Shown here piece by piece: positions 22,962 through 30,790 of a stretch of 64,000 nucleotides of DNA. Under the pieces are notes generated by a model, which saw nothing but the letters and a program-made list of their open reading frames with translations, was not told where the DNA came from and did no database searches. Within the stretch, counting starts at the first letter, position 1; each line of letters opens with the position of its first letter. Position numbers and translations under genes: made by a program. This stretch comes from an archaeon (GTDB lineage: Archaea; Thermoproteota; Nitrososphaeria; Nitrososphaerales; UBA183): contig JAKASI010000003.1 in NCBI GenBank assembly GCA_021828185.1, positions 62,001-126,000 of the forward strand, given 5' to 3'.

Positions 22962-24674
22962 TTGGTGACCAGGAGTGCGGGACCGATCGGAATGGGTTCG
23001 CATCAGGGGCTTGCCGGCCAGCTTTCGGCGCTGTTTGTATTGTTGATCATAGTGATGGGCGGGGTGGTCGTCTTCCCGTTTCATCCCACCAATCCCGCTG
23101 GTGGCCGGCTCGGAGGCGCTAAGGTTACGGCCTTGCAGTTTGGGAACGCGACGACCTCGTCCTCCTTCACGCTCTACAACACCACCACTTCTTCGAGCAC
23201 CACGCCGATTTCCACTACAAGCAGCAACACCACCACCATTCGTTCCACGCACACGAACTCGACGAGTTTCTCAACAACTACGAGTTTCCTCAACTCTACG
23301 ACCACCACCAGTTCTACGAACTCCACCCTGGTTCAGAACGTCAGCGCGAAGTGGGACCCGTCCACGGACTTCTACAGTTTCCTGAACTATGGACTGTTCA
23401 ACGATGGCGGAGATTGTTACGGGTTCTCGAGCACCGCAATCTTGTACTTCAGACACTACCAGCTTGGCGACCAGACTTATCCATACTATCCGGAGAGCAC
23501 GGCTTCGGTCTCAGCGCTGCCCGGCCAGACCGGGTACTACACCGATTGCTTCCTCGGGTCGTGCTTCAAGTTTACGACCAGCGACACTCTGTCACAGTCA
23601 ACATTTCCGCTCTACGTGCATGAAGCCTACGGGGGGTACCAACTCCCGTCAGATTGGTCTAACCCAACGAACGAGCAGGCTCAGGTCCTCCTTCTGGAGC
23701 AGGGCATCAGCAGTGGGGTTCCAGTTTTGCTTGCTCTTGGACCTGCTGATGGCCATGCAGTAATCGCGTGGAGCTACGAACGATTCTCGAACGGCAACCT
23801 AGTCATTGGCATTTCGGACCCCAACTACGGAAATGTTCCCCGAGACGCCTACCTTACGAACGGTCAGTTCTCATACGTCGGAACGGCTTCGTGGTCGACC
23901 TTCACCGTGGTTTCACCGGAGATGCTCCAGTGGGCCTGGCTGGCCCCAATCCAACTGAGCCAGACGGTGACGTCCACGAACCCGTACTACAACTTCGTCT
24001 TTTCAAGCGTCCCGATCACGATTGTTAGCGGCTCGGGCTCCGCCAACTTCACTTCCGCGGGAGACTCGCTCACATTCAGGTCGTCGATAGCCGGGGTCGT
24101 CGGATTCGAGGAAGGAGGCATTCAGGCCTACGCAATCCCGGAGGGAATGCCATACACCATACTGGACCCCGGGACGATTTCCTCGATGCTGGAGATCATA
24201 ATTCCCCAGAACGCCACGTCCGTTGCGGGCTATCGACTGACGAGCGCGTCATCAGCACCTCTAAGCCTCTCGGTGGTGCCAACTATAGGTAAACTGAACG
24301 TGACGACGTCGAACTCAATCAACATCTCGGTGGCGCTCTTCTCGGCGACCGAGACGAGTCACTCCATCGTGAATGCTACGTCGATACCTGTTTCGTCGTC
24401 CCAGACTGCAGTGGTTTCGGTCCCCGACTGGAATGGGTTGAACACTCCATCCTCGGCGCCGAGTCTCCAAGTGTTCTCGCCTGGAAGCAGCCAGCCCGTC
24501 ACTAGCTATACGCTCACCAACGGGCAGCAGGGCCTGACAAACGCGGGGGGTCTCTCGACGTTCTTGCTTCCTCTCATGGGCATCATTGTAGTTGTGGCCG
24601 CTAGCGCTGGATTAGTGGCGTACGCGAGGCGCAGAAGACAGGGGCAGAGAATAGTCACAGGACAGCCTACCTGA
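22962..24674 (+). CDS. Surface-anchored papain/C39-like cysteine peptidase candidate
   Basis: The protein has 570 aa. It starts with a signal anchor (about residues 20-40) and a Ser/Thr/Asn stalk (62-125). A domain with Cys152 in GDCYGFSSTAILYF, His265 in GHAVIAWSY and Asp286/Asn288 in SDPNYG follows. Cys-His-Asp/Asn in this order and spacing is the papain-like (C39/C70-type) arrangement. Beta-rich domains follow, then a C-terminal helix with an RRRR tail. It is probably an exoenzyme displayed on the surface, acting on peptides. The catalytic assignment is by motif only. Confidence 0.7.
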   Translation: MVTRSAGPIGMGSHQGLAGQLSALFVLLIIVMGGVVVFPFHPTNPAGGRLGGAKVTALQFGNATTSSSFTLYNTTTSSSTTPISTTSSNTTTIRSTHTNSTSFSTTTSFLNSTTTTSSTNSTLVQNVSAKWDPSTDFYSFLNYGLFNDGGDCYGFSSTAILYFRHYQLGDQTYPYYPESTASVSALPGQTGYYTDCFLGSCFKFTTSDTLSQSTFPLYVHEAYGGYQLPSDWSNPTNEQAQVLLLEQGISSGVPVLLALGPADGHAVIAWSYERFSNGNLVIGISDPNYGNVPRDAYLTNGQFSYVGTASWSTFTVVSPEMLQWAWLAPIQLSQTVTSTNPYYNFVFSSVPITIVSGSGSANFTSAGDSLTFRSSIAGVVGFEEGGIQAYAIPEGMPYTILDPGTISSMLEIIIPQNATSVAGYRLTSASSAPLSLSVVPTIGKLNVTTSNSINISVALFSATETSHSIVNATSIPVSSSQTAVVSVPDWNGLNTPSSAPSLQVFSPGSSQPVTSYTLTNGQQGLTNAGGLSTFLLPLMGIIVVVAASAGLVAYARRRRQGQRIVTGQPT

Positions 24675-24686
24675 AGTGGGGCACTT

Positions 24687-25319
24687 ATGAACAGAAGCTG
24701 GAGAGGGAAGTTCCTGGATGATATCATCGGGAATTTCATCGAAGAATACGCGAAGCATTCCCATTTGGATCCCACATATGGGGGAGCATACTACTGGAAC
24801 GAGAGGGAGATTCAGTGGGCTCTCATGTCACACTTGCGTGATAGAATGGTGTCATATAGTTTCGGGTCTCGCTGGTGGGTTCATGCAGAAGGCTCGATCG
24901 TCCGCCCTTGGTTCGCTAGACGAAAAGAATGGCCCGCGCCCCGACGGGCCGATATCGTCCTGATTGATCATTCTGCGTCTCGAAGGTGGTACAAGAATTT
25001 TCACGATGGAAAAGAAACATACTATCCCGATTATGAAGCAATGATCGAGCTCAAACTCTTCTGGTCAGGTCAGGGTTCTGCTTACATCAAACCTTTCGTT
25101 GAAGCAGACGTTCGAAAGCTCAGAAGTTGCCTCACAGACGGCAAGACCAACGAAGCCTATCAAATCGTCCTTGATGGCCTGGACAGAAAGGGAATCCCGT
25201 ACCTGAAAGGATCGTATCTTGAGCGATTAAAGAGAGGAACCAAGCTCCAAGTCTTTCATTGGCCTGACTCCGAAGAGCCCATTCAAGACGCCAAACAGGC
25301 CCCGTATCGGGTCTACTAG
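24687..25319 (+). CDS. Putative PD-(D/E)XK nuclease, hypothetical
   Basis: The protein has 210 aa with no membrane segment. RRADIVLID (about residue 90) followed by YPDYEAMIELKLFW (about residue 118) gives the D...ExK pattern of restriction-endonuclease-like nucleases. The N-terminal half has aromatic-rich helices (YYWNEREIQWALMSHLRD). It starts 13 bp after the surface-protein gene and is followed by a GIY-YIG gene, in a nuclease-rich region. The AT content is higher than in neighbouring core genes. Family not identified. Confidence 0.65.
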   Translation: MNRSWRGKFLDDIIGNFIEEYAKHSHLDPTYGGAYYWNEREIQWALMSHLRDRMVSYSFGSRWWVHAEGSIVRPWFARRKEWPAPRRADIVLIDHSASRRWYKNFHDGKETYYPDYEAMIELKLFWSGQGSAYIKPFVEADVRKLRSCLTDGKTNEAYQIVLDGLDRKGIPYLKGSYLERLKRGTKLQVFHWPDSEEPIQDAKQAPYRVY

Positions 25320-25425
25320 TTCGAAGCTAGAGAAGGGCGTAGTCAGGGCTCAGGCCATCGAGGATGGCTCACTCCATCACAGATGGCTCACTCCAAGACT
25401 TGAAGTAGGTGGCCGTAGTGGTGAC

Positions 25426-25815
25426 ATGACGATGAGGTTACAATGGGAGAAGTTCAAGGACTATTCGGCCGTCAGGGATGACGAAATGACAAGTTCTCCT
25501 GGGGTCTACGCATTGTGCAACAGGAGGGGTGTCCCCCTTTACATAGGACAATCGGTTGGAAAAGATGGCCTCAGGGGGAGATACAACGCGGGTGGATTGA
25601 TTGATGCAGCCCTGAAGGGAAGTGGAAAGTGCATATTCTTCGCCATAGTTGACCTCGAAAGATGTCAGGAAGTCGAGGCCAAGCTAATCTGGGAAAACAG
25701 GGCGACCGTGATAAACAAGATTAGACTCCGATTCCCATTAGTTGGGGGGAAGGACTTCCGCATCATCCACGGGGGCGAGGCCCCACGGTTCGCGAGGCCT
25801 TCGTTGGGACCTTGA
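25426..25815 (+). CDS. GIY-YIG nuclease-like protein
   Basis: The 129-aa protein carries the GIY-YIG signature GVYALCNRRGVPLYIGQS at residues about 26-43, a conserved Arg/Tyr in RGRYNAGG and the metal-binding Glu in EAKLIWENR. The fold is near minimal, so it is a stand-alone nuclease domain. Upstream, GATGGCTCACTCCA occurs twice within 25360-25400. It is probably part of the defence or mobile-element content. Confidence 0.8.
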   Translation: MTMRLQWEKFKDYSAVRDDEMTSSPGVYALCNRRGVPLYIGQSVGKDGLRGRYNAGGLIDAALKGSGKCIFFAIVDLERCQEVEAKLIWENRATVINKIRLRFPLVGGKDFRIIHGGEAPRFARPSLGP

Positions 25816-25893
25816 AGACTCATTCTGGCTGTCCCAAGTTAGTCTAATAATTCGTTGTTGAAGTGGTATTTCCCGACGGAGGCGCCATGAACC

Positions 25894-27651
25894 CTATGAG
25901 AGAGCCTCTAGCGCTTCCAGAAAGTACTCCGGGAATAGCCCCCTGTGCCTTCCTACGAACCATGGGAAGTTAGAGTCGAGCACATAGGTGACCGCGTGGT
26001 CGGTGTCGCTCCTTATGCTGCGCCCGTAGGTCTGGACCAGCCTCAGGGCCGTCTGCCAGTCGTACCAGCCCTGGTCCCTCTCCATTTTGACCCTCGTCCT
26101 CCTCTCTGATAAATCAGGATACGGTACCTTCACCAAAATCTGGAACCTGGACAATTCGTCCTTCAGGTCCACCCCCTGGTAGAGGCTCGGAGAGATAAGG
26201 ACCGACTCGTCCCTGGAGCCGTGGGCCTGCAGAAGGGCCGACCGTGATGAGACGTTCTCCGTGCTCGACAGCCTTGCCCTGTTGTACTCCGAGACGTGGT
26301 CCATGATGTACCTCGCCTGCTGGTACGACGTGGTGTGAACCACCCCCTTCTCCCCGGCGTGGCGCAGCATCACCTCGTCGACGGCCCGGGCTATGGTCCC
26401 GAGGGACGCGTCCATGGTGGTCCTGCTCAGCTGGGCCACGCTGAGGGCGTGGATGGGCCTGTTCTCCACGGGGAAGGAAGACTCCTTCACCCTGACGAAC
26501 GCCGCCTCCTCCTCGGGGATGCCGAGGGTCCTGCAGAAGACCTCCTTGGAGAAGACGGTGGCGGACATGAGCAGGACGGTCTCCCCGACGTCGAAGAGCA
26601 GCGAGGTGTAGGCGCCCACCTCCAGGGGCTGGAAGACGACCTCCTCTACCCCCGCCTCAGACTTCCTCACGGAGTTGACGACCCAGTTGGCCGGATCCGC
26701 CTCGAGCTCCTCGGAGAAGGCCTTCAGCGACCCGAGGACCCGCTTGCACGAGGCGACGGGGTCCTGCATCTCCCCGTCTGTGAGGTACGTGTTGACGAAA
26801 AGCCCCAGCGCCTCCCTGGCCTTCTTCAGCGGTCCCTCCCAGGCCGCCGCGTCCTCGACGCCCATGTCGGGGATCGTCACGGGCCCGTCGTCCTCCTCCA
26901 CCCTGTAGCTCTCCAGCGTCGACCTCCTGAGGGAGAAGGAGCCGGCGCCCACCATCTGCTTCTCAAGGTCGTGGGCTTCGTCGCAGACGAGGAGCCTCCT
27001 CCTCCGGACGTCCTCGGTGTACCTGATCTCGTTGAGGAGGAAGGGGTAGTTAGCAACCATGACCGGGGCCCTGAACGCGTCCCACTTCTGTCCGTAGTAG
27101 GGGCACAGCTTACCGTCCTTGAGGCGTTCGCACTTCGCGTCCCTTCGGCAGGCGTGCAGGTTGTGCTCGTCGTACTCCTCGAAGCTCAGGTAGTGGGGGC
27201 ACTCGGAGAGCTTCCAGTCGGCCTCGCACCTCCCCTTGCTGCAGGGAGGGTTCTTCCCATCGGAAGTGGGGACCAGGCAGGTGAAGTTCGACTTGCCCGT
27301 GACCACGGGAAAGCGGAAGTCGGCGGAGTACTGGTCCTGGAGCTGCTTCGTGGACGTAAGGAGGTAGGCGGAGCCCAGATGCCGGCACAGCGCGGCTGCG
27401 ATGGCCGACTTTCCGAACCCGACTGGCGCCTCGAGGATGACGAACCTCTTCGGCTGCGAGATGGCCTCCTCGACCTGCTCGAGGACCTCCTTCTGGGAGG
27501 GCCTCGGGGTCGTGAAAGGGAAGCTGTCGAGCAGCGTCCTCTTCCTTGGCGCCTCCCCCTGCGACAGGCTGGCGCCGCACTTGGCGCAGAACCTGCCCGG
27601 GGTGCCGGGGACACGCTTGATTCTGGCGCCGCACTTGGGACAGAAGTTCAT
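25894..27651 (-). CDS. XPD/DinG-family (Rad3-like) DNA helicase with N-terminal zinc ribbon
   Basis: The 585-aa protein starts with a double CxxC zinc ribbon (CPKCGAR, CAKCGAS; residues 4-30). The helicase core follows: Walker A in APVGFGKSAIA, then four Cys around residues 125-190 (including CLVP, CSKGRC, CPHY) that fit the XPD/DinG Fe-S domain. CDEAHDLE is the DEAH box and SLYQGVDLKDEL with RLVQTYGRSIRS are motifs V-VI. The family unwinds DNA 5'-3' in repair. A TATA-like TTTATAC (minus strand, near 27686) lies about 35 bp upstream. Confidence 0.9.
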   Translation of the reverse strand: MNFCPKCGARIKRVPGTPGRFCAKCGASLSQGEAPRKRTLLDSFPFTTPRPSQKEVLEQVEEAISQPKRFVILEAPVGFGKSAIAAALCRHLGSAYLLTSTKQLQDQYSADFRFPVVTGKSNFTCLVPTSDGKNPPCSKGRCEADWKLSECPHYLSFEEYDEHNLHACRRDAKCERLKDGKLCPYYGQKWDAFRAPVMVANYPFLLNEIRYTEDVRRRRLLVCDEAHDLEKQMVGAGSFSLRRSTLESYRVEEDDGPVTIPDMGVEDAAAWEGPLKKAREALGLFVNTYLTDGEMQDPVASCKRVLGSLKAFSEELEADPANWVVNSVRKSEAGVEEVVFQPLEVGAYTSLLFDVGETVLLMSATVFSKEVFCRTLGIPEEEAAFVRVKESSFPVENRPIHALSVAQLSRTTMDASLGTIARAVDEVMLRHAGEKGVVHTTSYQQARYIMDHVSEYNRARLSSTENVSSRSALLQAHGSRDESVLISPSLYQGVDLKDELSRFQILVKVPYPDLSERRTRVKMERDQGWYDWQTALRLVQTYGRSIRSDTDHAVTYVLDSNFPWFVGRHRGLFPEYFLEALEALS

Positions 27652-27747
27652 GGAGGAATTTGGTCTTAGACGGCTCGGCTGGTTGTATAAACCCGAGTCA
27701 AGGCTATCGCGTTTCTATAACAATCCGAGGGAGGGACGTAACCGAAA

Positions 27748-28370
27748 GTGAACGAGGTGAATGACTACTCTACAGCCGCCGGGGTGGTCGTGGGCTTCGT
27801 CTTGGTCTGGGCGGTGCTCCGCTCTAGGATGATGTCGCAGGTCGTGGTCCATTCGCAGAGGATGTTCGAGCAGCAACGGTCTCAACTGGAAGCGTCATTC
27901 AGGGAGGTCTATGAGTCGAAGCTGGGGGAGTGGAAGGCGACGGAACTCGCGAGGCGGGTGGAGAAAGAACGGGCGGACGCTGTGGACACTCCAGGGCGGT
28001 CCTGAAGGGGAAGATTGCAGAGCAGATAGCGCCATTGCTCCCGGGGTTCCTCGCGAAATACAACCCTGCAGATGCACGATTCATTGGCTCACCTATTGAC
28101 TACCTCATATTCAGGAACATGAGCAAGGGCGATGATTCTGACGACCAGATTGATATCGTGCTCCTGGACGTCAAGACGGGAAAGGCGGGGCTGAACGGGG
28201 TGCAGAAGAAGATCGAAGCGGCCATCGCGGCAAAGAGGGTCAATTTCGACGTGCTGAGAATCGGCGAAAAGACATTATCAGACGCAAGTCATGAAGAGCC
28301 GAGCGCTCAGCAACTCAAACTCAGCGTGCTTCCTGTCAAGGATATTCCAGATTCAGATTCGACAAGGTAG
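27748..28370 (+). pseudogene. Frameshifted Holliday-junction-resolvase-like endonuclease (Endonuc_Holl type)
   Basis: Two overlapping frames make one protein. Frame one (27748 to about 27990) has a membrane helix (YSTAAGVVVGFVLVWAVLRS) and a coiled coil ending ARRVEKERADAVD. Frame two continues from about 27990 with SRAVLKGKIAEQIAPLLPGF, then DQIDIVLLDVKTGKAGLNGV, the catalytic D...E/DxK region, and stops at 28370. A one-base indel near 27985 separates them. The intact family is a membrane-linked relative of archaeal Holliday junction resolvases. Two further fragments lie at 3116 and 21850. Confidence 0.75.
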
Positions 28371-28419
28371 GACCCGCAGGCGAGTTAAGGAGGAGGGCGG
28401 GAAGGATTACGGCCATCAT

Positions 28420-28797
28420 GTGGTGACCCTGTGGGGGGAGGTCGTCGGGAGCAACTCCGAGAGGGTCGTCGCCGACTACTTCAGCCGCAGCGGCATCAGG
28501 TACGTCTACGAGCAGCCCGCCGTGAGCCGGTGGGGGTTCAGGAGGATAAGCAGGCCCGACTTCAACCTCCCGGACTACGGGGTCTACGTAGAGTACTGGG
28601 GTCTAGCGAATTTGCCAGATGGCCCAGCCAGATTGAGATACGAGAAGAGCAGGCGATGGAAGATGGAACAGTACAGCAGCAACGGAATCAAGATCGTCTC
28701 ACTATATCCATGCGAGCTTGCAAACCTCGACACATTCTTTAGGTTCAAGCTGGACCAGTTGGTCGGCAACATACCGAGTTTTCGACTTGCGGCATGA
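28420..28797 (+). CDS. PD-(D/E)XK (Vsr/DUF559-like) nuclease, soluble paralogue
   Basis: The protein has about 125 aa from GTG 28420. An ATG at 28291 in the same frame would add 43 residues without homology and overlap the previous frame. The core is nearly the same as in the protein at 19415: NSERVVADYFSRSGIRYVYE, SRPDFNLPDYG and VYVEYWG, then KMEQYSSNGIKIVSLYP. The N-terminal membrane segment of the paralogue is absent. The codon after the start region reads LWGEVVG, matching LRGEVVR in the other copy, which supports the start region. Confidence 0.7.
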   Translation: MVTLWGEVVGSNSERVVADYFSRSGIRYVYEQPAVSRWGFRRISRPDFNLPDYGVYVEYWGLANLPDGPARLRYEKSRRWKMEQYSSNGIKIVSLYPCELANLDTFFRFKLDQLVGNIPSFRLAA

Positions 28798-28799
28798 CT

Positions 28800-29669
28800 T
28801 CAAGAGGGGTAGTGTGGTGGAATGAATTCAGCTGTGATCCTTGGCCTGAAGACATAACCCACGAATTCCTGAGGTTCCGCGATGTTCCACGGACCCGCCA
28901 TGAGCAAGAATTCGAAGTCGAACTTCCCTCGCGACTCCACCTCCCTCTCCAACAGAGCCTTCATATTCATGAACTCGGTCCCGAATGCCGAATCTCTGAA
29001 GTAGGTTATCAACACCCTTAGGGGTGCGGTTGTGTTGTCTAACAGCTTCTCGACTTCCCGCCCAATGGAACTCTCGCCCAGGGACTTCCCGTGCATGTCG
29101 CCTATGTTCTCATGCTCGATTGCAACTCTGTCCTGTTTGCCTCTACACCACCTCACATCAATTCTGACCGGGCTCCCAAAGTCAGTAATCACCTCGTAAC
29201 CCTCTTCTCTGCCCCATCTCGATAAGACATGCTCGAAGTACCTGGTCCACTGCTTGTCCGAGTCGCCTCCTTCGTAGCCTTTGAACTGGCCGCCTTCATC
29301 GGTAGAGGTCCTATCGATGAAATTTCGATACCACTTCGCGGCGTCAGTGTTCAGAACATCGGAAACAAGCGGTCGCGTAGGTTGACCTGGAACCAACTTC
29401 ATCCGGTACTCTCCCCGGCCGATTACCTCAATGGAAACTGTGTCGCCGATTCGAGCCCCATTCTGCTTGTACCAATCGGTCAAGCCCAGGAGCCTACGAT
29501 GACGTGCCTGGAAGTTGATCTTCTTCGCTTCATCTGACGAGTCAAAGAATACTCGAATTGGAGTTGTTGTGGTGACTTTGGGGAATGAGTCGATGTGTTT
29601 CGCCGGAATATTCAAGAATCCGAATTCGAGCGGCGCCTTGGTCACCTTGCATTCGAGGGCCCTCTCCAA
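28800..29669 (-). CDS. Putative DNA-binding PD-(D/E)XK-like protein (restriction-type)
   Basis: The protein has 289 aa. Residues about 12-95 resemble a B3-like DNA-binding domain of the EcoRII-N/BfiI type (FGFLNIPAKHIDSFPK, LLGLTDWYKQNGARIGDTVS). The C-terminal half has RIDVRW (D171) followed by VAIEHEN (E185, E187), compatible with a degenerate PD-(D/E)XK site. Both assignments are by eye and tentative. It is the last gene of a three-gene minus-strand group with a trypsin-like protease. AT-rich relative to core genes. It faces the nuclease gene ending at 28797, 2 bp away. Confidence 0.6.
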   Translation of the reverse strand: MERALECKVTKAPLEFGFLNIPAKHIDSFPKVTTTTPIRVFFDSSDEAKKINFQARHRRLLGLTDWYKQNGARIGDTVSIEVIGRGEYRMKLVPGQPTRPLVSDVLNTDAAKWYRNFIDRTSTDEGGQFKGYEGGDSDKQWTRYFEHVLSRWGREEGYEVITDFGSPVRIDVRWCRGKQDRVAIEHENIGDMHGKSLGESSIGREVEKLLDNTTAPLRVLITYFRDSAFGTEFMNMKALLEREVESRGKFDFEFLLMAGPWNIAEPQEFVGYVFRPRITAEFIPPHYPS

Positions 29670-29709
29670 ATTGCTGCGCCAATCAATGTTTCATTAGTAA
29701 TACTTAGCC

Positions 29710-30399
29710 CTATTGGGTGGCGAACTCCTTCGAATCCAGTAGCTCCTTCAGTTTGTCTGTGGTATGAACCACACCTATCCCAGAATTCTCTGAATAGACT
29801 GCCCTGACCTCACCTGTCTGGCCACTGATTGCCACATCTTCGTACGGTCTATAACCGACCACTATCCCCGCGAACCTCAATGGTCTCTTGTAAAGAAACA
29901 CCGGGCTACCACTGCTACCTGGGAAGACTTGGCCGTCGATAAGGAAGCCTTTGTCTTCGGTGTAGGCGACCATTCCCCGCCTGAGAACGATTGGGATGGG
30001 TGTATAGTATGGAAGTGAGCCGAAGATTACGTCATCTCCCAGATTAACCTCGCCTGAATTCATTGCGAATCTGAATGGCAGAAAGAAGCCGGTCTGCAAC
30101 TTGAGAGACCTTCTAATAGGCAGGACAGCAAGGTCAATCTCAGGGTCTGGATGCGGAATCCACTGGCCACCCAATTCGGCTAGAGTTTCGCTCGGTCGCA
30201 CTACCTTAGACCCGAGGCTGACCCCCAACTCTTCATCATCTTCGACCACATGCTTCGCAGTTACAACATATCTAGTTCCGTTGTATGACAAAAGAAATCC
30301 AAGGGCCGCAGCGCCTATCTTCTCTTTCCCATCCTTGTCCTTGGTCCCCTTTACGAACGGGACCATCATAAGAAGCGTAATTCGTAACGAAATAGTCAC
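29710..30399 (-). CDS. Trypsin-like serine protease (S1/HtrA fold)
   Basis: The 229-aa protein has a complete chymotrypsin-fold triad in order: His50 in YVVTAKHVVED, Asp89 in DPEIDLAVLPI and Ser163 in GQVFPGSSGSPVF. There is no signal peptide or membrane helix, so it is probably cytoplasmic, unusual for HtrA-like enzymes but typical of proteases in prokaryotic defence systems. Its GTG start follows the stop of the 68-aa gene without a gap, and the B3/nuclease-like gene follows 40 bp later. A protease plus DNA-binding nuclease unit is a defence-like layout. Confidence 0.82.
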   Translation of the reverse strand: MTISLRITLLMMVPFVKGTKDKDGKEKIGAAALGFLLSYNGTRYVVTAKHVVEDDEELGVSLGSKVVRPSETLAELGGQWIPHPDPEIDLAVLPIRRSLKLQTGFFLPFRFAMNSGEVNLGDDVIFGSLPYYTPIPIVLRRGMVAYTEDKGFLIDGQVFPGSSGSPVFLYKRPLRFAGIVVGYRPYEDVAISGQTGEVRAVYSENSGIGVVHTTDKLKELLDSKEFATQ

Positions 30400-30606
30400 T
30401 TACACACCAACTTCCGCATACCGGTTCGTAAGGAGATCTCTCCTCCACTCCCGCTGGCAAACGGAGCAAAGATAATACTTGAACTGGCCTTTCTTTACGG
30501 TTCGACCATAGAACTTTCGCTTGAAGTAATATCCTTCGGATATCCTAGGATATCTCGAAACTACGAGCTTCCCTCCATCCCCACTTGGGCAATTGAGTCG
30601 TGGCAT
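30400..30606 (-). CDS. Small hypothetical protein upstream of the protease
   Basis: The 68-aa protein is basic, with one CxxC (LCSVCQREW) near the C-terminus and possibly a second Cys at position 6, so a partial zinc site is possible. Its stop is followed directly by the GTG of the protease gene, which argues for a translated, coupled frame. No family recognised. Confidence 0.5.
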   Translation of the reverse strand: MPRLNCPSGDGGKLVVSRYPRISEGYYFKRKFYGRTVKKGQFKYYLCSVCQREWRRDLLTNRYAEVGV

Positions 30607-30790
30607 TCATTGTGGGATAGCAGACCTTGACTTATTTATCAGAGTGCTGACTAGGATTTCATCAGCTGGAAGCCGGACTCGATGTAGGAGTTTCCGTATT
30701 CCTCCAGACGCAAGTCGGTTTTCGGGTTTGATTCGGAGTACTCTAGCCTTAAGTCATGCAGAAGACTACCGTGCGTGAGTCAGACCTCCA

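Noticed and set aside
25360..25400. Tandem GATGGCTCACTCCA repeat before the GIY-YIG gene as a regulatory array
   Set aside because: Only two copies, no palindromic character and no other occurrences noticed, so it is not listed as a feature.
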